Positions 10,001-19,800 of a stretch of DNA of 64,000 nt are shown piece by piece (position 1 is the stretch's first letter; each line of letters begins with the position of its first letter). This DNA comes from G963678095 sp963678095 (lineage in GTDB: Bacteria > Bacillota > Negativicutes > Selenomonadales > Selenomonadaceae). The notes under the pieces were generated by a model that was given only the letters and a program-made list of their open reading frames with translations, did no database searches and was not told the DNA's origin. Both the position numbers and the translations under genes were made by a program. Location: the NCBI GenBank assembly GCA_963678095.2, contig OY782746.1:2108001-2172000 (forward strand), in the 5' to 3' direction.

Positions 10001-10536
10001 AAAATGCTTCGGCGGCTATTTTAGGGAAGCCATCTTTGCCAGCCGGCATGCTGTACTGCTTTTTGAAGAATCCTCTACTCAGTGAAAGTCATCCTTTGAG
10101 CAAAGGGGAAGCGGAAGAAAAAGTCAGTAAGTTAATGAAAATGCCCGGGTGGGTATTGGCGGACCCTGACGTGATTCAAAAAATTGATACGGCTGCGAAA
10201 TTTATCAAGGTATCGCTAAAAGCTGACGGGACAATCTATCAGTCCAGCCGCAGTCAGGTCAAAAGTGGAGAGGATTTTGCGGCGCTGATGATGCATATAG
10301 ATGGTATTTTGCAACATACGGGCCAGCAGATTTTAAACGGTGAGACAATGGCGCGCCCTTACCGTCTGCCCGCACAGAAGGAGGCCTGTACCTACTGCTT
10401 GTACCGCCCGGTATGTCAGTTTGATCTGCTTATACCCGGCAATGCGTATCGGCAGTTGAAGAAAATAAAAGAAGAGGATATCATGCAGGCCATCAGTGAG
10501 GAGGTTGGATCATGCCCTGGTCTAAAGAACAGTTAA
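7093..10536 (+). CDS. addB: AddB subunit of the AddAB helicase-nuclease
   Basis: AddB pairs with AddA to resect double-strand breaks until Chi and load RecA. The 1147-residue protein starts with a Walker A-like GRAGSGKSS. Near its C-terminus it has the RecB-family nuclease core (FLVIDYKSG). It is framed by the iron-sulfur cysteines typical of AddB: RFCACPFQHF (C780, C782) and CTYCLYRPVC (C1099, C1102, C1108). The cysteine set distinguishes it from cluster-free RexB proteins. The TTG start at 7093 follows TAGGAGGC. It overlaps addA by 25 bp. Confidence 0.94.
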   Translation: MLEFVIGRAGSGKSSYCLDALREQLCQDPEGPALILLLPEHMTFKVERELAGSDGMDGFSRSYVFGFRRLARQILLETGGALYPRITDIGKRLLLSRVLAEQRDQLSVIGRAAHQRNFAESMAGMIEEFKSYGISASALAGAAESMSAGTLQGKLEDLAAVYQGFDEKMAGRYNDAEDMLELLAEKIPASPLLENAEIWIDGFVFFNPQEMKILSALLLRAKAVHITLCLENPADPQCRQETALFYRQWKTYEKVRQLAGEMGIECQLREMPDRGRFLRPALAHVEQYMFAFPAKKGKARDGVAVVEAANRRLEIEAVAADVVRLCREDSCRWRDIGVLIREDAYQNIVETVFSDYEIPFFSDSKRQSVHHPLAELMRSALEAIHGWRYEPLFRCFKTDFFSVTRSQIDLLENYVLAFGIRGQRWTMAEDWTYYKRLSLEEEPVDEEVALQLDQINHIRHLVMAPLLSFADKLSRAQDVLAQTRALYELLLELEVPETLEQWAKEAERVGELAEAREHGQIWQDVMELQDQLVEICGGEKLSLAEYEAVLNDGLDGLQISLIPPGLDCVTIASFDQNSLENLRAIYIVGANESVMPRRAKTEGLLNDADRARLMAAGLELAAGSSGDNFAEKYQLYKAFTLAREYLWLSYPLADAEGSGLNPSPLVGRMKGLLPEISLRAVPLVSFGDDEALLVARGRAATAKLAAALRHYREEQQLSPFWQDVYNWALEKENLQPLIRRITAGLFATAQQDRLPKELARALYTKNKRLRGSVTRFERFCACPFQHFSQYGLRLRQREEFSFAPPDLGLLLHASLKAFGDKMEQQGRIWSSVPAEECQQICQAIVSELAPKLQNEILLSTAQYQHLLGRIERTVERAVKRLIGFSAGSDFQPVELEKSFGRGVDDLAPLSYKLEDGYSLEIVGQIDRIDADPGGEYFLVIDYKSGNAYLNLLEVYYGLQLQLMTYLLVAKNASAAILGKPSLPAGMLYCFLKNPLLSESHPLSKGEAEEKVSKLMKMPGWVLADPDVIQKIDTAAKFIKVSLKADGTIYQSSRSQVKSGEDFAALMMHIDGILQHTGQQILNGETMARPYRLPAQKEACTYCLYRPVCQFDLLIPGNAYRQLKKIKEEDIMQAISEEVGSCPGLKNS

Positions 10537-13500
10537 AAGCAATTACAACTTATGACAAAAATTTGCTGGTTGCAGCAGCGGCTGGCTCAGGGAAAACGGC
10601 TGTACTCGTTGAGCGTATTATTCGTCGTCTGCTGGATCAGCAGTGTGATATTGATGAAATTCTCGTCGTCACTTTTACCAATGCGGCTGCGGCAGAAATG
10701 CGAGAACGCGTTGCCAGGGCGATTCAGAGTGCCTTGGAGGAAAATCCAGGCGCACAGTATCTGGAGCGTCAGCTCGTACTGATGAATGCGGCGGCTATTT
10801 CAACGCTGCATGCGTTTTGTCAGAGCATTATCCGCCAGAATTTTCATCAGCTTGCGATTGATCCCAAATTTCGTTTGGCCAGTGAACAGGAAATGGCGCT
10901 GCTTCGGCGGGATGTCCTTGAATCGCTGTTTGCGATAAAATACGAAGCGGCAGAAGCGGACTTCCTTGATTTTGTTGATGCTTATAGCAGCGAGCGCAGC
11001 GATGAGGCTTTGTACGAGATCGTGCTAAAGTTATATCAGTATGCCTGCAGTCAACCCTTTCCGGAAAACTGGCTCGCATCTTTGCCGCAGCAGTTTTTAC
11101 TGCCGGAGGGGATTTCTCTTGAGCAGACCTTGTGGATGGTGCCGATAAAGCGAGAACTGACACTTGCCTTTGACGCCTGCCAAGATGGCTGTCGTGAGCT
11201 GCTGGAGCTGGTCGATGATCTGGCTTGCGATTTTTATCTGCCGGTACTCCAACAAGACCGTGAGCTCATAGAAAATTTGCAGCAACAGCTCAAACGGCCA
11301 TGGCCAGAGCTGCAAGCAGCCGTTTATGGAGCAAAATTTGCTACGCTGCGGGCTCCGAAGGATACGGATGAGGAAATTAAAGAGATTTTTAAAAAGAAAA
11401 GGCAGAAGATAAAAGATCGGATCCGTGCAGTTAAAGAAAATTATTTTTTGACCGATGAACCAAAACTGCTCGAAGATCTGCGAGCGGTGGGTTCACAAAT
11501 GCAGACAATCTGTTCCCTTGCAGCGCAATTTAGCCAGGCCTTTGCCGAGGCAAAAGCGGAAAAGGCTGTGCTGGATTTTAATGATTTGGAACATTTTTCC
11601 TTGCAAATTTTGCTGGCGGAGGGTTCAACCCCGGAGAAACTACTGCCTTCACCAGCAGCCAAGGCGCTCCAGGATAAGTATTGCGAGGTTATGGTCGATG
11701 AATATCAGGATACAAATGGCGTACAGGAGGCTATTTTATCGCTGGTTCGTAAAAAGGATGAGCCGAATCTTTTTCTTGTCGGTGATGTCAAACAGAGCAT
11801 ATACCGGTTCCGCCTGGCCGAGCCGGAGCTCTTTTTGCGCAAATATCGTGAATATCCCTGTCAGGCAGCGGAGTGTGAGCGCATAGACCTGGCGCAGAAT
11901 TTTCGCAGCCGTCCTGAAATTCTGGCAGCGATTAACTTCATCTTTGCGCAGGTGATGTCAGAAAACATTGCAGAACTTCCTTATGGCAGAGCGGAAGAAC
12001 TCCATCCGGGGCCTGATTATCCCAAATGCGAGAGCTGCAGTCTGGCCGGAAGTGTTGAATTGGATCTGATTGATGCCGATGATGCGACGCTTAATGAGGA
12101 AGAACAGGCAGCGATCCCCGCGGATGAGGCGCAAGAGGATTTAAGCGGCTTTTCCCTGGAGGCCCGTCATATCGCCCATAAATTAAAAGAAATGATGCAG
12201 TCGGGAGTACAGGTATTTGACAAGCAGCAGCAAACGTACCGGCCGCTGGCCTGGCGGGATATTGTTGTTTTGCTGCGTTCGGTCAAGGGCAAGGCCTCCG
12301 TGCTGCTTGAAAGCATGCGGGAGCAGGATATACCAGCTTATGCGGCTGCCGATGACGGATATTTTCAAGAAACTGAAATACAGGTTATGTTGTCACTGCT
12401 GCATGTTATTGACAATCCCCGCCAGGATATTGCGCTGGCGGCGGTGCTGTATTCACCAATTCTTGGACTTACAGCCGCCGAGTTGGCCGAAATTCGGCTG
12501 GTGGCAGACGGTGACTTGTTTGGGGCCTTACTGGCAGCCTCGTCGCCGCAAAATTCACTGGAAACGCAGCTAAAGGATAAGGTCACGGCTTTTTTACAGC
12601 AGCTGGGGCAGTGGCGCAATTTGGCCCGGCGCGCCAGCGTGCCGGAATTGATTCGTCGCCTGTTTGCTGACACCGGTTATTATGATTATGTCGGCGGCAT
12701 GCCAGGAGGACTGCTGCGCCAGGCCAACTTACGGATGCTTTATGATCGGGCCGGTGAATATGAACAGACAAATTTTCGCGGCCTGTTTCGCTTCTTGCGC
12801 TTTGTAGAAAAGATGCAAAACAGTGGTACGGATCTGGCTGCTGCCCGTACCTTGGGGGAAAGCGAAAATGTCGTGAGGATTATGAGCATTCATAAGAGCA
12901 AGGGACTTGAGTTCCCGGTTGTCGTTGTCGCTGATCTTGGCAAGCAGTTTAACCTGCGTGACCAGCAGGAAGTTTTACTGGTTCATAAAACATATGGCCT
13001 TGGACCGTATGTTATTGACCAGGAGCTTTCGTTGCGCTATCCGACCTTTGCCCGCCAGGCCCTTGCCTGCCAGCTGGGCAGAGAGAATAAGGCCGAGGAG
13101 CTGCGCGTTTTGTATGTGGCTCTGACCCGGGCCCGGGAAAAATTGGTGCTGGTCGGTTCAGTGAAACATCTTGCAGAAAAAGCTGAAAGCTGGTGCCGGC
13201 AAATATCTTCGAGCGATGTTCTGTTGCCGGATCATATGATCGCCGATGCCAAGACATATCTTGACTGGATTGCGCCGGCGGTTGCACGCCATGAAGATGG
13301 TGGTGCTTTGCGGGCCTTAGCCCAGAGCCAACGACCGCATTATAAAATAAACTATCCGGATACCTCGCAGTGGCAGGTACAGGTTTTGTCGGCAGGGACT
13401 CTTAACCGCGACGCGTGCCCGGAAAAAGCAGTGCCGGTATTGCTGGCGGCTGTTGCTGCTGGTGAGAAAATGCCAGCGACGGAAAATGAAAACTGGGTTT

Positions 13501-14177
13501 GGCCGCGTCTGGCCTGGCAATATCCACATGGGTCTGCGGCGGTTCCGGCCAAACTTTCCGTCAGTGAGGCCAAGCGGAGGTTTGAAAGCCTCGATGGCAG
13601 TGCCGCGCATCTGTTTGACAAAAGAGCGCTGAGCCTTCGGCCCCGATTTATTCAGGAAACGCAGGGCCTCAGTTCCGGTGAATACGGGACTTTGGTGCAC
13701 GGGGTACTGCAGCATCTTGACCTAAAAGGTGATCTCAGCCCCGAGGGGATCAGCGGACAGCTTCTTCATTTAGCAGCGCGCGAAGTGCTGCTCAGCGACC
13801 AGATCGAACTTGTTCCGGTGGAAAAGGTTGCGGCTTTTTTTGCTTCGCCGCTGGGAGTGCGGCTGAGACAGGCAAAAAAAGTCAGGCGTGAGCTGGCATT
13901 TAGTCGAATGATCCCCGCAAAGCGGTTTTATCCGGAAATAGTCGATGAACAGGAGAAAATATTCATTCAGGGAGTGCTCGACCTGCTGTTTGACGAAGAG
14001 GATGGGATGGTTTTGGTGGATTATAAGACCGATCAGCGGACGGAGCCGGATTTAATTCGGGAAAAATATAAATTGCAGCTCGAACTTTATCGCGAAGCAG
14101 CCATGGCAATATTGAAGCGGCCGATCAAGGAATGCTATATTTATCTGTTGCATGACGGCAGTATGGTTCCCTTGTAA
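10512..14177 (+). CDS. addA: AddA subunit of the AddAB helicase-nuclease
   Basis: AddA is the UvrD/Rep-type 3'-5' helicase and second nuclease subunit of AddAB. Seen in the 1221 residues: Walker A AAAAGSGKTA at 21-30, TFTNAAAAEMRERV, VMVDEYQDTN (motif II), LAQNFRSRPEIL, SIHKSKGLEFPVV, LYVALTRAREKL, and a C-terminal RecB-type nuclease segment with LVDYKTDQ. ATG at 10512 follows GAGGTTGG and lies inside the end of addB. It is the last gene of the repair cluster and ends at a strong bidirectional terminator. Confidence 0.96.
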   Translation: MPWSKEQLKAITTYDKNLLVAAAAGSGKTAVLVERIIRRLLDQQCDIDEILVVTFTNAAAAEMRERVARAIQSALEENPGAQYLERQLVLMNAAAISTLHAFCQSIIRQNFHQLAIDPKFRLASEQEMALLRRDVLESLFAIKYEAAEADFLDFVDAYSSERSDEALYEIVLKLYQYACSQPFPENWLASLPQQFLLPEGISLEQTLWMVPIKRELTLAFDACQDGCRELLELVDDLACDFYLPVLQQDRELIENLQQQLKRPWPELQAAVYGAKFATLRAPKDTDEEIKEIFKKKRQKIKDRIRAVKENYFLTDEPKLLEDLRAVGSQMQTICSLAAQFSQAFAEAKAEKAVLDFNDLEHFSLQILLAEGSTPEKLLPSPAAKALQDKYCEVMVDEYQDTNGVQEAILSLVRKKDEPNLFLVGDVKQSIYRFRLAEPELFLRKYREYPCQAAECERIDLAQNFRSRPEILAAINFIFAQVMSENIAELPYGRAEELHPGPDYPKCESCSLAGSVELDLIDADDATLNEEEQAAIPADEAQEDLSGFSLEARHIAHKLKEMMQSGVQVFDKQQQTYRPLAWRDIVVLLRSVKGKASVLLESMREQDIPAYAAADDGYFQETEIQVMLSLLHVIDNPRQDIALAAVLYSPILGLTAAELAEIRLVADGDLFGALLAASSPQNSLETQLKDKVTAFLQQLGQWRNLARRASVPELIRRLFADTGYYDYVGGMPGGLLRQANLRMLYDRAGEYEQTNFRGLFRFLRFVEKMQNSGTDLAAARTLGESENVVRIMSIHKSKGLEFPVVVVADLGKQFNLRDQQEVLLVHKTYGLGPYVIDQELSLRYPTFARQALACQLGRENKAEELRVLYVALTRAREKLVLVGSVKHLAEKAESWCRQISSSDVLLPDHMIADAKTYLDWIAPAVARHEDGGALRALAQSQRPHYKINYPDTSQWQVQVLSAGTLNRDACPEKAVPVLLAAVAAGEKMPATENENWVWPRLAWQYPHGSAAVPAKLSVSEAKRRFESLDGSAAHLFDKRALSLRPRFIQETQGLSSGEYGTLVHGVLQHLDLKGDLSPEGISGQLLHLAAREVLLSDQIELVPVEKVAAFFASPLGVRLRQAKKVRRELAFSRMIPAKRFYPEIVDEQEKIFIQGVLDLLFDEEDGMVLVDYKTDQRTEPDLIREKYKLQLELYREAAMAILKRPIKECYIYLLHDGSMVPL

Positions 14178-14198
14178 AAAGTAAAGCGTATGAGGTGA

Positions 14199-14236
14199 AA
14201 AAGGCGTTCATTGCTAAGAAGCAATGAACGCCTTTT
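14199..14236. terminator. Bidirectional terminator between addA and alaT
   Basis: AAAAGGCGTTCATTGC pairs perfectly with GCAATGAACGCCTTTT around a 6-nt loop. A runs and T runs on the two sides serve both converging genes. Confidence 0.92.
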
Positions 14237-14260
14237 ATATATGAGAAAAATATGCAGGAT

Positions 14261-15436
14261 CTATTTTTTTCGGTGATGACGGAGAAAGTTTTCCATGCGG
14301 ACCAGGGCTTCTGAGATATTGGCAACAGAGGTTGCATAGGAGCAGCGGACAAAACCCTCGCCGGAAGAACCAAATGCATTTCCCGGAACAAGTGCCACAT
14401 GCTCGCTGTGCAGCAGTTGTTCGGCGAATTCTTCAGAGGTCAGTCCAGTGCTTTCGATGCAGGGGAAGATATAAAAGGCACCCTTGGGCTCGAAGCAGGA
14501 CAGACCGATTTTTTGCAGACCGTCATAAATCAGCCGGCGCCGTTTGTCATATTCTGACACCATGTTTTTCATATATTTTTCGCCGTGGCGGAGCGCCTCT
14601 ACGGCAGCTATTTGAGCGGTGATCGGAGCGCACAACATGGTATATTGATGAATTTTTGTCATGGCAGCGATGATGACTGGATTTGCCAGGGCATAACCGA
14701 TTCGCCAGCCGGTCATGGCATAAGCTTTAGAAAATCCATTGAGCAAAATCGTGCGGTCCTTCATGCCAGGCAGGGAGGAAAAACAGGTGTGTTCCATGCC
14801 ACCATAGGTCAGATCACCATAAATTTCATCGGAAATCACAATCAAATCATATTTTTCCGCCAGATCAGCGATTTCAAGCAAGTCAAGACGTGACATTACG
14901 GCCCCGGTTGGATTGTTGGGGTAGCCAATCAGCAGGGCTTTGGTTAGGGGGGTGATTTTGGCTTCGAGTTCGGCCGCTGTGATACGGAAGTCATTGACTA
15001 TTTTTGCCGCAACGGGGACCGCAATCCCACCGGCAAGGGTGACGCAAGCCTTGTAGGAGACATAGCAGGGCTCCGGGATCAGTACTTCATCTCCCTGACT
15101 GACAATGGCCCGCATCGCAAGATCAAGTCCTTCGCTGACACCAACGGTCACGAGGATTTCCTCCGCCGGGTCATAGACGGTATTGAAATTTCGTTTGTAG
15201 AGAGCGGCGATTTCCTGGCGCAATTCCAGAAGTCCGCGATTGGCGGTATAGGCGGTAAAGCCTTGTTCAAGTCCATAAACGCAGCTTTCGCGGATGGCCC
15301 AGGGGGTAATGAAATCAGGCTCGCCGACACCAAGCGAAATGACATCCTCCATTTCGGCAGCGATGTCAAAAAATTTACGAATTCCCGAGGGAGCCAGTTC
15401 ATTTACGGCTGTTGAGAGACGGTTTTCCCAGTTCAT
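14261..15436 (-). CDS. alaT: Class I/II pyridoxal-phosphate aminotransferase, probable alanine transaminase
   Basis: A 391-residue fold-type I aminotransferase. Motifs: GEPDF (38-42), YPNNPTG (172-178), SDEIYG (202-207), the PLP lysine in NGFSKAYAMTGWRIGYA (K237) and an arginine-containing RCSYA near the end. The family covers aspartate, alanine and aromatic aminotransferases. I favour alanine because the gene is paired with an Lrp-type regulator through a 4-bp ATGA overlap, as in the B. subtilis alaR-alaT (yugG-yugH) pair, and because the leader is a T-box with a GCU specifier. Substrate specificity is inference. Other members near in sequence act on N-acetyl-diaminopimelate or aspartate. 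Confidence 0.82.
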   Translation of the reverse strand: MNWENRLSTAVNELAPSGIRKFFDIAAEMEDVISLGVGEPDFITPWAIRESCVYGLEQGFTAYTANRGLLELRQEIAALYKRNFNTVYDPAEEILVTVGVSEGLDLAMRAIVSQGDEVLIPEPCYVSYKACVTLAGGIAVPVAAKIVNDFRITAAELEAKITPLTKALLIGYPNNPTGAVMSRLDLLEIADLAEKYDLIVISDEIYGDLTYGGMEHTCFSSLPGMKDRTILLNGFSKAYAMTGWRIGYALANPVIIAAMTKIHQYTMLCAPITAQIAAVEALRHGEKYMKNMVSEYDKRRRLIYDGLQKIGLSCFEPKGAFYIFPCIESTGLTSEEFAEQLLHSEHVALVPGNAFGSSGEGFVRCSYATSVANISEALVRMENFLRHHRKK

Positions 15437-15912
15437 GGCGAAACCACCAGCCTGCGATCGCGTTCCTTGTCATTGAGGATCACGCCATCTTTTTTGTAAG
15501 GCTTGAGCATGAAATGGCTACGGGTCGAAATAACGCCTTCAATGGTGGACAGGCGCTTGGCGACAAAGTTGGCGATGTCGCGCAGCGATTTTCCTTCGAT
15601 GATGACCAGCAGGTCGTAGCTGCCAGACATCAAAAAGACAGAACGCACTTCTTCAAAACGATAGATCCGTTCGGCGATGGCGTCAAAGCCTACTTCACGC
15701 TGTGGCGACACATTGACCTCAATCATGGCGGTAACCTTGTCATCCCCGAATTTTTCCCAGTCGATGAAGGTCGTATAGTTTAAGATCACGCGGTCCTTTT
15801 CGAGTTTTTTCATCTGCTGTTCAACTTCATATTCGGAACGGTGCAGCATGGCCGCCAGTTCGTGGACCGGACGGCGAGCGTCGTGTTCCAGTAATTCCAG
15901 TAATTCTCGCAT
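15433..15912 (-). CDS. alaR: Lrp/AsnC-family transcriptional regulator, AlaR-like
   Basis: A 159-residue Lrp/AsnC protein with an N-terminal winged helix (LLELLEHDARRPVHELA) and a C-terminal ligand-binding alpha-beta RAM-type domain (VRSVFLMSGSYDLLVIIEG). Its partner in B. subtilis, AlaR, controls the alanine transaminase gene beside it. I place the start at ATG 15912 because AGGAG lies 8 nt before it. A further in-frame GTG at 15921 would overlap that ribosome site. The gene is first in the two-gene transcript downstream of the T-box. Confidence 0.85.
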   Translation of the reverse strand: MRELLELLEHDARRPVHELAAMLHRSEYEVEQQMKKLEKDRVILNYTTFIDWEKFGDDKVTAMIEVNVSPQREVGFDAIAERIYRFEEVRSVFLMSGSYDLLVIIEGKSLRDIANFVAKRLSTIEGVISTRSHFMLKPYKKDGVILNDKERDRRLVVSP

Positions 15913-15974
15913 AAAACTCACTCCTCATGATTTCTTTTCACAGCAGGGCTGTGAAGAATATGCTATAATGGGAA

Positions 15975-16200
15975 AATAAAAAAGCCCCCGTCCGAAAAGG
16001 ACGAGGACAAATGTTCCCGTGGTACCACCTTAGTTAGCAAAATGCTCACTCGAAGCCGTTAACGCCGGCTTTACGGCAAGGCTTACTCCTCTAAGGTTTC
16101 GGCCCGCAGCTCCTGAGCAGCTTTCCAAATTTAATTCTGACGATTCGCACCGACCATCGTCTCTCTGAAAAGAATTTAAATTTGTACTTCCTCAATCATT
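15975..16200 (-). promoter_or_regulatory. T-box riboswitch leader, probably alanine-specific, for alaR-alaT
   Basis: Read on the minus strand, the leader has stem I elements (a GGAAGUA segment near 16190, an AGAGAG bulge, then a GGUCGGUG distal loop). It has the conserved T-box GGTGGTACCACGG (about 16017-16029) and finally a terminator (15975-16008: 10-bp stem, then a long U run). The S-turn GGAAA on the 3' side of stem I is followed by GCU and a purine (GCU at 16121-16119), which I read as the specifier codon for alanine. T-boxes bind uncharged tRNA and switch from terminator to antiterminator. The T-box assignment is strong and the alanine reading is by eye. Confidence 0.88.
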
Positions 16201-16305
16201 GCGTATATGTGTATATTTGTATAAAATAATAACATACACGCAAATGATATTGCAAGGATATTTTTTGACAATTTGCAATATGATTAAAATAAAGGGGCGA
16301 TATTC

Positions 16306-16782
16306 ATGATTATCGGAAATATTGACAAACTTGCTGACGAGTTTAACTCGTATCCGCCGGCAATTAAGCGCGGATTGCAGTTTTTGCGGGAGACTGATTT
16401 TACTAAGCTACCGCCAGGAAGATATGAAATTGACGGCGATGCAATATATGCTACACTCCAGCATTATCAGACACGCTGCAGTGATGAATGTCGCCCGGAA
16501 GCACATGAAAAATACATAGATATTCAGTATGTCGTTAAAGGTTCGGAATATCTGGGCTGGTGTGTCGCCGCCCCGGATCTTGAAATCGATCAGACGTATG
16601 ACGCAGCAAAAGACCTGGTCTTTTACAAAAAATTGTTACCGGAAAGCAATGTCCTGCTCACGGAAAGAATGTTTGCCGTTTTATATCCGCAGGATGTGCA
16701 CCGCCCTTGCTGTATGGTGGATAATGCCAGTCCGGTAATCAAAGTAGTTGTAAAGATCGCGGTCAGCTGTTTAGAAAAATAG
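16306..16782 (+). CDS. YhcH/YjgK/YiaL family protein
   Basis: A 158-residue protein matching the YhcH/YjgK/YiaL (DUF386, EbgC-like) family, a small cupin-like beta-sandwich. Visible landmarks are the metal-ligand region EAHEKYIDIQYVVKG and the late histidine in PQDVHRP. Relatives are linked to sialic acid or sugar metabolism, or are beta subunits of evolved beta-galactosidase, but their reactions are poorly defined. There is no sugar gene nearby to guide the call. ATG at 16306 follows AAAGGGGCG. A TTGACA at 16265-16270 may be its -35 box, though no well-spaced -10 is clear. It precedes purL by 49 bp with no terminator. Confidence 0.85.
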   Translation: MIIGNIDKLADEFNSYPPAIKRGLQFLRETDFTKLPPGRYEIDGDAIYATLQHYQTRCSDECRPEAHEKYIDIQYVVKGSEYLGWCVAAPDLEIDQTYDAAKDLVFYKKLLPESNVLLTERMFAVLYPQDVHRPCCMVDNASPVIKVVVKIAVSCLEK

Positions 16783-16831
16783 ATAAGGGCTGCGTCAGCA
16801 GTGAATAAAATTTTGGAGGTTGGGGAATTTC

Positions 16832-19800
16832 ATGACTGTAAGAAGAATTTTTGTAGAAAAGCGCCAGGGATTTTTTGATATACCAGCGCAGGCTTTATGT
16901 GCAGATCTGCGGGAGAGTTTCGGCTTGACAAATCTGCGGACCGTGCGCATCGTTCAGCGCTATGATATTGAAGGACTGAGTGATGAAGAATACAGCCAGG
17001 CGCGCAGCATCGTATTTTCTGAGCCGCCAGTTGACGTCGTCTACGATGAAACTCTGCCGGATTTTCCGAATTCCCGTGTATTTGCGGTAGAATATCTGCC
17101 GGGTCAATACGACCAAACAGCGGATTCGGCAGCCCAGTGCGTCCAGCTACTGACACAGAAAGAACGTCCGGTAATTGCTACAGCCAAGGTGATCATTCTC
17201 GTCGGTGACATCGATGAAGAAACATTTGCTAAAATCAAAGCGTATTGCATCAACGAAGTCGAATGCCGGGAGGCTTCCCTGCTGAAACCGGAAACACTGA
17301 ATCTTACGGCAGAGTTGCCCCAGGATGTAGAAGTGCTGACTGGCTTTGGGCAAAAAAGCGAGGCTGAGCTGCAAGCGTTTATGGATGCGCGCGGCTTTGC
17401 GATGAGCTTTGAAGATCTGCAATTCTGTCAGTCATATTTTCGTGATACCGAAAAAAGAGACCCAACGATTACCGAAATCCGCGTAATTGATACGTATTGG
17501 TCGGATCATTGCCGCCATACGACTTTTACTACAGCGATCGATCTGGTTGACATTGAAAAGGGGTATTTCTCTGCACCGCTTGAACAGGCTTATGCGCGTT
17601 ATCTTGAAGATCGCCGGGAAATTTATGGCGATAAACAGCGCGACATCACATTGATGGATATTGCTGTAATGGGAATGAAGTCGCTGCGCAAGCAGGGAAA
17701 GCTGGATGACCTCGACCAATCGGAGGAAATCAATGCCTGCAGCATTGTCGTCAATGCGGAGATCAATGGCGAAAATGAAGAATGGCTGGTCATGTTTAAA
17801 AATGAAACCCATAACCATCCGACGGAAATTGAACCGTTTGGCGGGGCGGCAACCTGCCTTGGCGGGGCAATTCGTGATCCGCTGTCGGGACGTTCGTATG
17901 TCTATCAGGCGATGCGGGTAACCGGAGCGGCAGATCCTCGTCGCAAGGTTTCGGAAACGATGCCGGGCAAGCTCCCACAGAAAAAGATTACCCTCGGGGC
18001 TGCGGCTGGATACAGCTCTTATGGAAATCAGATCGGCCTGGCTACTGGCGAGGTTACCGAAATATATCATGAAGGTTTTGCCGCCAAACGAATGGAAATT
18101 GGTGCTGTCATTGCCGCTGCACCCAAGGTCAATGTTGTACGTGAAGTGCCAAAAATTGGCGATGTGATTGTCCTTGTTGGTGGGCGTACCGGACGGGACG
18201 GCTGCGGTGGAGCAACAGGATCGTCAAAAGAGCATACGCAGGAGTCGTTGACTTCTTGCGGCGCAGAAGTACAAAAAGGGAATCCACCGACGGAACGCAA
18301 AATTCAGCGCCTGTTCCGCAATCCGGCGGTAAGCCAGATGATCAAGCGCTGCAATGATTTTGGTGCTGGCGGCGTAGCGGTTGCCATCGGGGAACTGACC
18401 GAAGGACTGCGGATTGACCTTGATTTGGTACCGAAAAAGTACGAAGGGCTTGATGGTACCGAACTGGCAATTTCTGAATCCCAGGAACGCATGGCAGTCG
18501 TAATTGCCAAGGAAAATAAAGCGGAATTTATAAAATATGCGCAGGAAGAAAACCTCGAAGCGACGCAGGTAGCTGTGGTGACGAGCGATCGCCGTTTGCG
18601 CATGAATTGGCGCAATTCGGCCATTGTTGATCTAAGCCGGGATTTCCTCGACACCAATGGCGTCAAACAGCATGTCAGCATCACGGTGCAACAACCGGAT
18701 GACAAGAATGGCTATTTCCAGCAGCTCCCGGAAGGCGTAAAAAAATGTGGCAGCGATCTCGAGCTTGCCTGGCTGGAAAATCTGAAAGATCTCAATGTCT
18801 GCAGCCAGAAAGGTCTGGCGGAACGTTTTGATTCGACGATTGGTGCCAATACGGTCCTGATGCCGTTTGGTGGCAAAAAGCAGCTGACGCCGGCAGAAGG
18901 CATGGTGGCCAAGCTGCCGGTACTGGGCGGAGAGACTACGACGGCTACCGCGATGACCTACGGCTTCAATCCGTATCTGTCAGAATGGAGCCCTTTCCAT
19001 GGAGCTGTTTATGCCGTGGTAGAAGCTGTTGCTAAAATGGTAGCTCTTGGCGGTCGTTATGATAAGATCCGTCTGACCTTGCAGGAATATTTCGAGCGTC
19101 TAGGAAAGGACAGCGAAAAATGGGGGAAACCGTTCAGCGCATTGCTTGGCGCTTTGTGGGCCCAGCATGAATTTGAGATCCCGGCAATCGGCGGGAAGGA
19201 TTCGATGTCCGGAACCTTTGAGGAACTCAATGTACCGCCATCCCTGATTGCCTTTGCCGTCGATGTCATGCATGCTGGCAATGCCATTTCACCGGAATTT
19301 AAATTGGTTGGCAATAAGGTTTACGCGGTGCCAGCTCCAAGAGATGCCTATGATCTGCCTGTGTTTGATAAGCTCAAGAAGAATTTTTCACAGATCAGTG
19401 AACTGATTGCAGCGAAAAAAGTCTTTGCAGCGCAAAGTGTTCGGGGCGGCGGCATTGCTGCTGCTGTTACCAAGATGTGCCTTGGCAACGGCATTGGATT
19501 CTCGTTCAGCAAGGATTTGCGGCGGGAAGACCTGTTTGGCTGTAATTACGGCATGATCTTGCTTGAGGTAGCAGAACACACCGATGTGTCGAAAATTCTT
19601 GCCCGGACGGGATACTACGAACTTGGACGCACAGTCGAAGTTCCGAACATTATCTGCGGCAAAGCCGTTATCAGTATTGCCAAGGCAGAAAAGACATATG
19701 GCGCAGTTTTGGAAAAGATTTTCCCTACCCAGACGCGGGAAAATACAAAGCAGGCAAGCTGTGTTACGTATAAACAGGGAAACAAAACAGTGGCGCAGTC

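Noticed and set aside
15963..15968. Plus-strand TATAAT next to the T-box terminator
   Set aside because: No paired -35 box at proper spacing, and no plus-strand gene begins until 16306, beyond the leader.
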